From assembly GCA_017450885.1 (NCBI GenBank), contig JAFSSR010000027.1, positions 1 through 35,067 of the forward strand: a stretch of DNA of 35,067 bases, written 5' to 3'. The notes under the pieces were generated by a model that was given only the letters and a program-made list of their open reading frames with translations, made no database searches and was not told the DNA's origin. The position numbers were made by a program, and so were the translations under genes. This document shows positions 15,801 through 24,800 of the stretch, piece after piece. The stretch's first letter is position 1; each line of letters starts with the position of its first letter. Source of the stretch: Clostridia bacterium. Its GTDB lineage: Bacteria > Bacillota > Clostridia > Oscillospirales > CAG-272.

Positions 15801-17507
15801 TCACTTCAGGAGGAAGCGCTTGATCTTTTTGGAGGTCGTCTTTTCGAACTCCTCGCTGCGCAGCTCGACCTCGCGGACCTGCTTGAACGAGGGGAGGGCG
15901 CGGTTGATCTCGTTGATCTCGGCTTTGATCGCGTCGCGGACCTGCTCGTCGGTCATATCGCCGCGTCTCTCGTCGTCGGGATATACGAGAGCCGTGATCA
16001 CCACCTCGCCGTTGGCGTTTTCACGACCGATGACGACGCACTCTTTGATGAGCTCGCACTTGTAGAGGTAGCTCTCCACTTCCTCGGGGAATACGTTTTT
16101 GCCGTTGGAAAGGATTATGACGTTCTTTTTGCGCCCGGTTATGAAGATATAGCCGTCCTTATCTATATATCCGATGTCGCCGGTACGGAACCAGCCGTCG
16201 TCGGTAAAGGCTTCGCGGGTGGCTTCCTCGTTCTTGTAGTAGCCGATCATGACGTTCGCGCCCTTGACGCAGATCTCGCCGGTCTCGTCGTTCGGATCGT
16301 TTTTGTCTATCCTGACTTCGCAGCCGGGGACGGCGCGTCCCACCGAGTGATATCTGATCTCTCCCGGACGGTTGACGGCGACCAGCGGAGCGCATTCGGT
16401 TATGCCGTATCCCTCGAGGACGGTTATCCCGAACGCTTCAAAGTCCTTGATTATGTCGGGGGAGATGGGCGCGCCGCCGCAGATGATGCTGCGCAGCTCG
16501 CCGCCGAAAGCGCCGGTTATCTGACCGAAGAATTTGTCTCTCTTGTCTATTCCGACCTTCAGGAGCGCGTTGCTGAGCTTCATGGCGGCGCGGACCTTCT
16601 TGCGCATACCGCGCTTGTCTATCTCGGACCAGATGCGCTTATGCATGGTCTCGACAAACAGCGGGACGAGCGCCAGCGCGTTCGGCTTGAACTTTGCAAA
16701 ATTGCGGAGCACGTTCTTCAGGCTGTCGTTGATGTAGATCGCCGCGCCGTCGTTGCTCGCCGCGAAATGCTGGCAGGTCATTTCGTAAGTGTGGTGGATG
16801 GGGAGCACCGAAACGAAAACAGAGTTGTAATCGTACGGAGTAGTCTGGGTCGAGGCGTTGATGGCGGCGGTCAGATTGCCGTGGGTGAGCATAACGCCCT
16901 TGCTTGTTCCGGTGGTGCCGGAGGTGAAGAGTATGGCGGCGAGCGTATCGGGCTCGACCTCGCAGTCGAGGAAGGTCCTGTTGCCGCAGCGGATCTCTTC
17001 GCGTCCGATCTCAAGGACCTCGTCGAGCGTCTTGACCTTCTCGGAGGTCGACTTTTCTCCCTCGTTCATCGGGATAAAATACTTCATGCCGGTCATACGG
17101 TCGGCAAGAGGGGTGAGCTTATTGTTGAAGGCTTCGGTGTAAACGATCGCCTCTATCTCCGCGAGGTTGCAGAAATTGACTATCTCGTCGAGCGCAAGCT
17201 CGCGGTCGAGCGGGACGATGACGCCGCCGCCGAGAACGGTCGCGTAATATGTAGACACATAGTCGGGCCAGGTCTCTCCTATAACGGCGATATGCTTGCC
17301 CATAACGCCGAGGACCGAAAATGCGGTACCTATGGCGTTGACGTGGTCGTACATATCGTTATAGGTAAATTCTTTGTATACCTTTGTGGATTTATCTTTA
17401 TAAAAATACTGCGGCTTGTCGCCGAAGCACTCCGCGTTGGAGCGGACAAGATCTCGAAGATCGGCTATGACTTTTGCCGGGGCACAGGGCTTTAAGGGCT
17501 TGACCAT
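15801..17507 (-). CDS. AMP-forming acyl-CoA/acyl-ACP ligase (FadD-like)
   Basis: A 568-residue member of the acyl-adenylate-forming family, which activates a carboxylic acid with ATP and passes it to CoA or a carrier thiol. The P-loop is FTSGTTGTSKGVMLTHGNL, followed by LPIHHTYEMT, GGAPISPDI, EGYGITECAPL, the adenylate motif TGDIGYIDKDGYIFITGRKK, the hinge IILSNGKNVFPEEVE, and a C-terminal Lys region (EKTTSKKIKRFLLK) fitting the catalytic lysine. The overall type is long-chain fatty acyl ligase. The gene immediately downstream is an acyl carrier protein, so acyl-ACP formation is an attractive alternative to CoA. AGAGGTG lies six bases before the ATG, and a full-consensus promoter is about 34 bp upstream. 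It is first in the operon. Confidence 0.93.
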   Translation of the reverse strand: MVKPLKPCAPAKVIADLRDLVRSNAECFGDKPQYFYKDKSTKVYKEFTYNDMYDHVNAIGTAFSVLGVMGKHIAVIGETWPDYVSTYYATVLGGGVIVPLDRELALDEIVNFCNLAEIEAIVYTEAFNNKLTPLADRMTGMKYFIPMNEGEKSTSEKVKTLDEVLEIGREEIRCGNRTFLDCEVEPDTLAAILFTSGTTGTSKGVMLTHGNLTAAINASTQTTPYDYNSVFVSVLPIHHTYEMTCQHFAASNDGAAIYINDSLKNVLRNFAKFKPNALALVPLFVETMHKRIWSEIDKRGMRKKVRAAMKLSNALLKVGIDKRDKFFGQITGAFGGELRSIICGGAPISPDIIKDFEAFGITVLEGYGITECAPLVAVNRPGEIRYHSVGRAVPGCEVRIDKNDPNDETGEICVKGANVMIGYYKNEEATREAFTDDGWFRTGDIGYIDKDGYIFITGRKKNVIILSNGKNVFPEEVESYLYKCELIKECVVIGRENANGEVVITALVYPDDERRGDMTDEQVRDAIKAEINEINRALPSFKQVREVELRSEEFEKTTSKKIKRFLLK

Positions 17508-17540
17508 AACGCACCTCTTTTTATATATTCATTCCAGTCA

Positions 17541-17569
17541 ATTATATATTATCTTCAAATACTTGTCAA
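17541..17569 (-). promoter_or_regulatory. Consensus promoter of the ligase-ACP-NERD-dut-DUF1846 operon
   Basis: On the minus strand: TTGACA (17564-17569), 17-bp spacer, TATAAT (17541-17546). The predicted transcription start is near 17534, a leader of about 27 bases. No second promoter was found inside the operon, whose internal gaps are 66, 30, 4 and about 30 bp. Confidence 0.85.
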
Positions 17570-17644
17570 TAGCGATATATATCATAAAAAATCAAAAATC
17601 GCGTATTTTTTCGTTAATTATGGCTTTCATTCGGGGGAAGAATA

Positions 17645-17673
17645 TTGACAATGAAAGCAAATTAGAGTATCAT
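17645..17673 (+). promoter_or_regulatory. Promoter of the phosphoglucomutase gene
   Basis: TTGACA (17645-17650), 17-bp spacer and TATCAT (17668-17673). The start of transcription would be near 17680, and GGAGG at 17702-17706 precedes the ATG at 17717. Confidence 0.75.
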
Positions 17674-17716
17674 TGAATAAAAGCAATCTATAAATAATTA
17701 CGGAGGGCGCTGTAAT

Positions 17717-19426
17717 ATGCTGAAAGAAGAATACGGACGCTGGCTGGACCGTGCCGTCGCCGATCCCGACGTCGCCGCCGAGCTCAAGGCCATGGCGGGC
17801 AACGAGGACGAGATAAAGGAGTGTTTCTGGCAGGATCTCGAATTCGGAACGGGCGGACTGCGCGGCGTTATCGGAGCCGGCACCAACAGGCTGAATATAT
17901 ATACCATCGGCAAGGCGACCCAAGGGCTTGCCGCCTACGTCAACTCCACGAATAAAAACGGCAGCGTGGCTATCGCTTACGACAGCCGTATAAAGTCGGA
18001 TCTTTTCGCGCGTACCGCCGCGGGAGTGCTCGCCGCAAACGGCATCCGCGTCTATATCTACCGTGAGCTGATGCCCACCCCGATGCTTTCCTACGCCGTG
18101 CGCAGGCTGGGCTGCGACGCGGGCATAGTCATCACCGCCAGCCACAATCCGTCCAAGTACAACGGATACAAGGTCTACGGTCCCGACGGCTGTCAGCTCG
18201 GGCTCGAGGCGGCTGAATACGTGCTGAACATCATGAATTCCGTCGACGTGTTCGACGGCGTGAAACACGCCGATTTCGACGCCGAGATGAAAAAGGGGAA
18301 CATCGAGTATATATCCGACGAGGTGATCGACGATTACCTCTCCTGCGTGGAAAAACAGCGGGTCGAAAAGGATCTCGACCTCTCCGGGCTTAAAGTCATA
18401 TATACCCCCCTTCACGGAACGGGCAACAAGCCGGTCCGCCGCATCCTCGAGAGGGTGGGCGTCACCGACGTGACAGTCGTCCCCGAGCAGGAAAAGCCGG
18501 ACGGGACGTTCCCGACCGTTCCTTTCCCCAACCCGGAATTCCGTCAGGCGTTCGAGCGCGCGCTCGAGCTCGCAAAGACGGTCAAGCCGGATCTGCTGCT
18601 CGCCACCGACCCCGACTGCGACCGCGTAGGCATAGCGGTACGCCGCGGAGACGAGTATATTCTCATGACCGGAAACGAGGTCGGCGCGATGCTGCTCGAC
18701 TACATCGCCGGACGCAGAAAGGCGAACGGGACTCTTCCGCGCGATCCGGTCGCGGTAAAGACCATAGTCACCACCGATCTCGCCGCCCGCATAGCGGAAA
18801 AGCACGGGGTAAGGCTTATCGACGTGCTCACCGGCTTCAAATTCATAGGCGAGCAGATCGCCATACTTGAAAAGGACGGCGAGGAGGACCGCTATATCTT
18901 CGGCTTTGAAGAGAGCTACGGATATCTTGCGGGAAGCTACGTCCGCGACAAGGACGGCGTCGTCGCTTCGATGCTTATCTGCGAAATGGCGGCGTACTGC
19001 AAGACGCAGGGCAAGTCGCTCCTCGATTACGCTGACGATTTATACGCCGAACACGGATATTATCTCTGCTCGCAGAAGAATTTCTACTGCGAGGGTATTT
19101 CCGGCATGGAACAGATCAACGGCATAATGGATAAGCTCCGCGGCGATCATCCCGCCGAAATAGCCGGTATCAGGGTCGTGCGCGTAAAGGACTACAAGCT
19201 CTCCTGCGCGGTCGATCTCCGCACCGGAGAAAAGAGCGTTCTTACTCTTCCCAAGTCGAACGTGCTCGGCTTTGATCTCGAAGACGGCGGAAGCGTTATC
19301 GTCCGTCCCTCCGGAACGGAGCCGAAGATCAAGATCTACCTCTCCGCCGTCGGACGCGACAAAGGCGACGCGGATGCAAAGAGGGAAGCCCTTGAGGCGG
19401 CGGGGACCGCCATGCTCGGCTTTTGA
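17717..19426 (+). CDS. pgcA: Phosphoglucomutase / phosphomannomutase (PgcA type)
   Basis: A 569-residue alpha-D-phosphohexomutase, interconverting glucose-1-phosphate and glucose-6-phosphate (possibly mannose phosphates too). The four family motifs are in order: the active serine in TASHNP (Ser142), the metal loop DPDCDR (298-303), the sugar-binding loop GFEESYG (near 396-402) and the phosphate loop RPSGTEPK (near 530). The N-terminus (CFWQDLEFGTGGLRG, GAGTNRLNIYTIGKA) closely resembles Bacillus PgcA, which has almost the same length. The enzyme feeds UDP-glucose and hence cell-wall and glycolipid synthesis. The DUF3048 gene follows at 39 bp with no terminator between, so they are probably cotranscribed. 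GGAGG with a ten-base gap supports the start. Confidence 0.95.
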   Translation: MLKEEYGRWLDRAVADPDVAAELKAMAGNEDEIKECFWQDLEFGTGGLRGVIGAGTNRLNIYTIGKATQGLAAYVNSTNKNGSVAIAYDSRIKSDLFARTAAGVLAANGIRVYIYRELMPTPMLSYAVRRLGCDAGIVITASHNPSKYNGYKVYGPDGCQLGLEAAEYVLNIMNSVDVFDGVKHADFDAEMKKGNIEYISDEVIDDYLSCVEKQRVEKDLDLSGLKVIYTPLHGTGNKPVRRILERVGVTDVTVVPEQEKPDGTFPTVPFPNPEFRQAFERALELAKTVKPDLLLATDPDCDRVGIAVRRGDEYILMTGNEVGAMLLDYIAGRRKANGTLPRDPVAVKTIVTTDLAARIAEKHGVRLIDVLTGFKFIGEQIAILEKDGEEDRYIFGFEESYGYLAGSYVRDKDGVVASMLICEMAAYCKTQGKSLLDYADDLYAEHGYYLCSQKNFYCEGISGMEQINGIMDKLRGDHPAEIAGIRVVRVKDYKLSCAVDLRTGEKSVLTLPKSNVLGFDLEDGGSVIVRPSGTEPKIKIYLSAVGRDKGDADAKREALEAAGTAMLGF

Positions 19427-19465
19427 TCGCTGATTTAACAAGAAGACGTAAAGAAAGGGACTGTC

Positions 19466-20740
19466 ATGACCGAGAAGAATAAAAAGCTTAGAAAACCGAG
19501 CAAGCGCACCCGTATGTACGCGATAATATCCGCGATAGTCGCGGTGGCGCTGGTCGCCGTGCTTATTGCGCTCATCGTTTCGTCAAAGCGCGGAGAAAAG
19601 CAGACGGAGACGGAAACCACCGACTCCGCTCCGGCTGAGGTGACGACGGCCGCCGCTCCAGAGACGAAGGAGCCGGAGACCACCGAGTCCGCTCCCGAAA
19701 CAGAGCCCGAAAAGTTTCCCGAACCCACCTACGCCCACGCGTCGAATATCGTATTTACCGCCGTGGAGGGCGAGACCGCGCCTCAGTATACCAATCCGCT
19801 CACGGGCGAAGAGCTCGGCGCGGACCTTGCCGGACAGCGCCCGGTCAGCGTAATGATCAACAACATCCGCACTGCCTGCCCGCAAGAGGGGGTATCGCAG
19901 TTCGACATCACGTACGAGATCCTCGCTGAAGGCGGGATCACGCGCCTTCTGCTGCTGAAGCAGGACTACGCCTCTCTCGGCGTTATCGGATCCATACGTT
20001 CCTCGCGTAAATACTTTATAGATATGTCCCAGAACTACGACGCGATCTACGTTCACGCCGGCGGGAGCGAGGAGGCGTATTCCGAGATACCGAAGCGCAA
20101 GATCGACCATCTTGACGGCGTCCGCACCGACTCCCGGACGGGAATAAACGTCACAAATCTCTGCTACTACCGCGATCAGTGGAGAAGGACCAACATGGGC
20201 TACGAGCATTCGCTCATGTCCACGGGCGAGCTTATCGTAAAGGGGATCGAACGGTACAACTATCGCACCGAGATAAAGAGCGGACTTGTCCAGCCGGTGC
20301 AGCTGATCGACCCGGGATACAAGGTCGAGCTGAACGGCGAGTCGGGCAAATACGTCAAGATGACCTACCGTCCCGCCCACTATCCGGAGTACGAATACGA
20401 CGAGGCGACCGGGAAATATCTGCGTTATCAGTTCCAGCATGAAAAGCACGTCGACGGGACCAACAATGAACAGCTCGCTTTTACCAACGTGATAATCCTC
20501 GTCATGAAGCACGCCAATACCGGAGATGAGAAGAACCACATCAACATCCAGACTACCGGAACCGGAAAAGGATACTATTTCACCGGCGGGAAGTACATAC
20601 CGATAACCTGGGAAAAGAGCGACGTCGACGGGCCGATGAAGCTGTCCGACGCCGACGGCAACAGACTTGTGGTCAACAAGGGCAAGACCGCGATAAACAT
20701 CATCTCCCCCTATATGGACGACAATATAGTCATCAACTGA
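19466..20740 (+). CDS. DUF3048 (YerB-like) membrane-anchored protein
   Basis: A 424-residue protein. A basic N-terminus (KKLRKPSKRTR) is followed by one membrane helix at about 18-39 and a Thr/Glu/Pro/Ala-rich linker (about 45-90), so the bulk is outside the cell. From about residue 110 the sequence matches DUF3048: RPVSVMINNIRTACPQEGVSQFDI, then YEILAEGGITRLL, GVIGSIRSSRKYF and HAGGSEEAY. B. subtilis YerB is the best-known member and its activity is not settled. A C-terminal module (NVIILVMKHANTGDEKNHINI, GTGKGYYFTGGKYIPITWEK) is also typical. AAAGGGA lies seven bases before the ATG. Its place after a hexose-phosphate mutase fits, weakly, an envelope role. Confidence 0.9.
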   Translation: MTEKNKKLRKPSKRTRMYAIISAIVAVALVAVLIALIVSSKRGEKQTETETTDSAPAEVTTAAAPETKEPETTESAPETEPEKFPEPTYAHASNIVFTAVEGETAPQYTNPLTGEELGADLAGQRPVSVMINNIRTACPQEGVSQFDITYEILAEGGITRLLLLKQDYASLGVIGSIRSSRKYFIDMSQNYDAIYVHAGGSEEAYSEIPKRKIDHLDGVRTDSRTGINVTNLCYYRDQWRRTNMGYEHSLMSTGELIVKGIERYNYRTEIKSGLVQPVQLIDPGYKVELNGESGKYVKMTYRPAHYPEYEYDEATGKYLRYQFQHEKHVDGTNNEQLAFTNVIILVMKHANTGDEKNHINIQTTGTGKGYYFTGGKYIPITWEKSDVDGPMKLSDADGNRLVVNKGKTAINIISPYMDDNIVIN

Positions 20741-20757
20741 TATTTTTTATCAACTAA

Positions 20758-20786
20758 TTGTAAAATCGGATAAAATATGATATAAT
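20758..20786 (+). promoter_or_regulatory. Promoter of the acidic membrane protein / beta-helix operon
   Basis: The -35 box TTGTAA (20758-20763) is weak, but the -10 box is perfect (TATAAT, 20781-20786) and extended (TG at 20778-20779), with a 17-bp spacer. The downstream half overlaps an inverted repeat (20785-20828). Confidence 0.7.
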
Positions 20787-20828
20787 CAAGGTGTCTTTGT
20801 ACGCGCTTCGCGGCGAAGGCGCCTTGAT
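20785..20828. repeat. Inverted repeat overlapping the -10 box and start site
   Basis: Arms 20785-20797 and 20816-20828 can form 13 pairs (two of them G-U in RNA), with a small inner CGCG-CTT-CGCG hairpin. The left arm begins inside the -10 box and covers the predicted transcription start. It may be an operator, a 5' leader structure, or a terminator for the upstream gene (it is followed by GATTTGTTTA, a weak T-run). Confidence 0.6.
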
Positions 20829-20859
20829 TTGTTTATGACCGGAAACGGAGGGCTATAGA

Positions 20860-21888
20860 TTGAAATTCGATAAGAATTTATTTGAAGAAGGCGAGTTCCT
20901 CGAAGAGGACGGGGCGGAAAGCGAAACGGAGGACGGCGGGCTCGTTTTCGGGGATGCCGGCGCATCCGGCTTCGACGACGGCGGCTCCGATCTCTACGCC
21001 GATGAATACGAAGACGCGATCCCGGAGCAGGATGAGACGTCGGGCAAATTCAGGAGACCCCGCAAGGAAGTCAGGTGGAAAAATCTGCTCGTCATTCTCG
21101 CTTTCGTCGCCGGGGTGCTCATCTGCGCGCTGATAGTCTTTCTTATCGTCCGCTCGCCGGAAAAACCGGTCTACGACAACACGGGGAGATTTTATTTCGC
21201 AAGCGACCTGCTGACCGAGGAGGGTAAGAGCTTTTCCGTTTACGATCACATCGAGTTCGAGGTCCGCAATTTTGCCGACGAGCTCCGCATCTCCGACCGC
21301 GCGATAGAAAGCTATTCCGTCACCGTCAGATCCGGCGACGACGATATCACCCGCGACTGTAAGATCAAAAAAGACGAGGAGTCGCTTATCTCCGGGACTG
21401 TGGCCGCCGGCAAGGTCAGGATCGACCTGCCGGAAGAGTATATGAACAAGCCGGTGGAGGTATGCGTGACAAGCACGCCGGAAAACGTCGTCCTAAACGG
21501 TACGTTCACCGTTATCCCGTCATGGAGCTGGAGCTTTACCGATCAGGCGGGGAGCGTCTGCGGCAAGCTGGTCATACTCGCGAACGAAGAGATCACGGTA
21601 AAGGTCGTCTGGGACGAGAAGAGGCTGACGGCAGATATGTCCGATCCGTATATCAAGGCGGGCAGAGACGGCAGCTCCTGCGTCCTCTCCCTTGCCGCGG
21701 GCACCTCCGCGGAGATATATTTCTTTAAAGAAGACGTCAATTCGGATCTTTCCTCTCCCGGAGCGGACGCCGTCAAGGTGGAAAAGACGGACGGCGCGGC
21801 GCCCTCCGGAACGGACGCCGAGCGCTTCGACATCCCGACGGATACAGGGGAAAACCCGGGCGAGATACACGAAAATCCCGAGCATTGA
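20860..21888 (+). CDS. Acidic single-pass membrane protein, unknown function
   Basis: A 342-residue protein that I do not recognise. The start is a TTG at 20860, chosen because GGAGGG lies exactly seven bases upstream and no ATG gives the acidic N-terminus. Residues 1-70 are strongly acidic and probably cytoplasmic (FEEGEFLEEDGAESETEDGG), followed by a short basic patch (KFRRPRKEVRWK), one membrane helix at about 75-97, and an outside part of about 245 residues. That part has beta-rich repeats of the kind seen in Ig-like domains (for example VTVRSGDDDI, FTVIPSWSWSF) and an acidic, Pro/Gly-rich tail. The stop is 10 bases before the start of the beta-helix gene, so the pair is likely one operon; it could help display or secrete that protein, but this is inference. 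Confidence 0.75.
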   Translation: MKFDKNLFEEGEFLEEDGAESETEDGGLVFGDAGASGFDDGGSDLYADEYEDAIPEQDETSGKFRRPRKEVRWKNLLVILAFVAGVLICALIVFLIVRSPEKPVYDNTGRFYFASDLLTEEGKSFSVYDHIEFEVRNFADELRISDRAIESYSVTVRSGDDDITRDCKIKKDEESLISGTVAAGKVRIDLPEEYMNKPVEVCVTSTPENVVLNGTFTVIPSWSWSFTDQAGSVCGKLVILANEEITVKVVWDEKRLTADMSDPYIKAGRDGSSCVLSLAAGTSAEIYFFKEDVNSDLSSPGADAVKVEKTDGAAPSGTDAERFDIPTDTGENPGEIHENPEH

Positions 21889-21898
21889 AAGGAGAGAG

Positions 21899-24800
21899 AT
21901 GATGAACAAAGTCAAAAAGAGCTTTTCTCTTATTCTTGCCGTCTGCTTTATCCTCTCCTGCGTCTGCTTCCCGGCCGCGGTCGCCGCGGACTCTCCGGTC
22001 ACGCTCAACGGTACGGGATACGGCGATCTGGAGTCGGCGTTTGCCGACGCGCAGACCGGCGATATGATAGTGGTCAAGAGCGACGTTACGGTCGGATCGA
22101 CCATAAAAGTCACTCGCAATCTTATCCTTTTGTCGAACGGCGCGCACACCGTCTCGGCGTCCGCCGCGCTCATCGGACCGGTTTTCGAGATCGACGCCGG
22201 CGGGACGCTCACGGTCTCCAGCAACACGGTGTTTACCTGCGGGTCCGACCGCACCTTCGCCGCGGTCAACGGAGGGACTTTCAACGTAAGGGGAGAGGTC
22301 TCGTTCAGGAACTGCGGGACCGCGATAGATATAATGTCGGGAGTTTGCGCCATTTCGGGCGGCAGCTTTTCCGGCAATCGATGCGCAGTCAACGTTTCCG
22401 ACAAAGCGTCGGGACTGCGCCTTTCCGGGTCCGTTTCGTTTGCTAAAAACGATCTTATCACCCTTCCGGTCGGAGGAAGGATATACGTCGTCGGCGAGCT
22501 GACCGGCTCCGGTTACTTCCCGGTAAGCCTTGAGTCGTGCGAGAAGGGAGACGTTATTGCCGAGGCGTCCTATGCCGACGTCTCGATAACCGACAGACAG
22601 GCGTCCAGATTTACCGTCCGTTATCCGGGCGGGACGGCTAACGTCGAAACCGACGGGAAGACGGTCAGGGTGGCTGAAAAGACCGAGTCGGGCGATCCCG
22701 ACGATCCCGTAAAGGAGCCGGTCGCCCGCATAGGCGCAAGGAACTACGCTTCGCTCGACGAGGCTTTCGCAGCCGCTTCCGGGACGGTCCCCGAGACGGT
22801 CGTGCTTATCTCCGACGTCACCGTCGATAAGACAATCAAGATCGGAGGCAAAAAGCAAGTCTCGCTTATTTCCGAAGGCAAGCATACGATCAAGCGCGCC
22901 GAGAATTATTTGAGCGGAACTCTTATCGAGGTCTCCCGCGACGCCGCGCTCAACATAGGCGTCGGGGGCGACGGGCTGGTCATTTCCGGAGGGGGCGCGG
23001 ACGCCGTTATGCCCGCCGTTCGTGTTGACGGAAAGGCCGTCTTCGGCTCTCATCTGACCGTGACCGATTGCGTCAACAACAACAGCTCTCTTATGTATCA
23101 GGGCACGGTATTCGTTACCTCAGGCGGATCGCTCACCGTTGACGGCGCGACCGTTTCCGGAAATGTCGCCTCCGCAGGCGGAGCGATCATGATCTACGGC
23201 GGAAGCGTCGAGATCTTGAACGGGGCGAATATTCGTTTCAATAAGGCGAAAAACGGGGGAGGAGTATATCTCTATTCCGGAAGCCTGACGATGACCGCCG
23301 GAACGATCAACGACAATACCGCCGAGGAAAACGGCGGCGCGGTCTACTGCTCCGGCGCATTCGAGCTCGCGAACGCGATCATCCCCGGAACCGGCAGGAA
23401 GGGGGAGAACGACGTCTTCCTTTCAAAGGGCAGAAGCATCTCGGTCCGGCCCGTTTCCGGCATCGTGCCCGGTACGGTAACTCTCACGCCCGGCGAGCCG
23501 GACGACGGGGCCGCGCTCGCAGTCTATGCGGATGGCAAGCTCCCGGAGACGGGAAGGTTTGAGCTGTCCGATGCGGTAAACGAAGCCTTTGAGCTGCTGC
23601 CGGACGGTAATAAGCTGATCCTCAAGCCGCTCGCGGCAAAGGTGGCGTATATAGGAAGCGCGGCGTTCGCATCTCTCAAAGAGGCGGTCGAGGCGGTCCC
23701 AGACGACGGGAGCGAGACCTTGATAACGGTCGTCTGCGACGTACCGTTCACTGAGACGGTAGCGATACCCGCGGGGAAGTCGGTCGCGCTGACTGTCGGA
23801 CGCGACGCGAAGGATACGGCGGATTACGCCGCAAGGACCTTTACGCGCGGGGAGGAGTTTTCGGGCTCTTTCTTTGAAATCGCCGAAGGGGCGAAGCTGA
23901 CCCTTTCGGGGGCGGAAGGGAAGAAGCTGATCGTCGACGGAAGCGCGTTCCCGGCGTTGAGCTCGCTCGTTTCGGTGTACGGCGAATTTGAAATGAAAGC
24001 CGACTCCGTTCTTTCCGGGAACCAACTGACCCTCGACGAAAAGACGGCTGATCCGGCGCCCGTGCTTTATACGGGCGGCGCGGTGACCGTCCACGCAAAA
24101 GGCAGATTTACGATGTCGGGCGGCGTGATAGAGAAAAACTACGCGGCGTTCGGCGGCGGCGTTTACATAATCGACGGTGTCTTCGTCTTTACGGAAGGCG
24201 AGATAAAGGATAATAAAGCGCTGTTCGGCGGCGGAGCGTATATATACAATACCCTCACGCTCGACAACGTAACCGAGACGGAGGATCCTCCGGCTCAGAC
24301 TCCCGAAAACGCGGAAGAAGTCCGCGTCGGATATATGGAGATGACCGGCGGCGTCATAAGCGGCAATTCCTGTATGCTCGCCGTGGAGCTCCCCTATCCC
24401 GCGGGACAGGGCGGCGGAGTGTATATAGGCAACGCGGCGACCCTGTCTCTGGGGGGCGGCTCGATAGAAAAGAACACGGCGGTCCTCGGCTCAGGCATTT
24501 ACGAGGGGACGGAACGCAGCGTTGACGAGCCCGCGGTCCGCGTGCCGGTATTTGAACTGTACGGCACGGCGTCAATAACCGATAACGACCTGTACCTCAC
24601 GCTTCCCGACGAGTCGCGCGTCACGGTCAGGGGAGTACCCAACGGATTGAGCGAAAAAACGCCGCTCGTCATCACCATGCCCGATCTGCTCGCCGTCAAC
24701 TCCGGGCTTGTCAGATATGAAATAGAGGGCTTCACCCCCGAACAGAACGAGCACGCCGCAAAGAGCGCGATCGGGGCGGGCTGGTACAAGCTGGGAGGCG

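Noticed and set aside
15477..17495. 672-codon open frame on the plus strand
   Set aside because: It lies opposite the acyl ligase and ACP genes, whose motifs are clear. Long antisense frames are expected in GC-rich coding DNA, and this one shows no family motif and no ribosome site.
17627..18805. 392-codon open frame on the minus strand
   Set aside because: It is antisense to the phosphoglucomutase gene, whose four active-site motifs are all in place.
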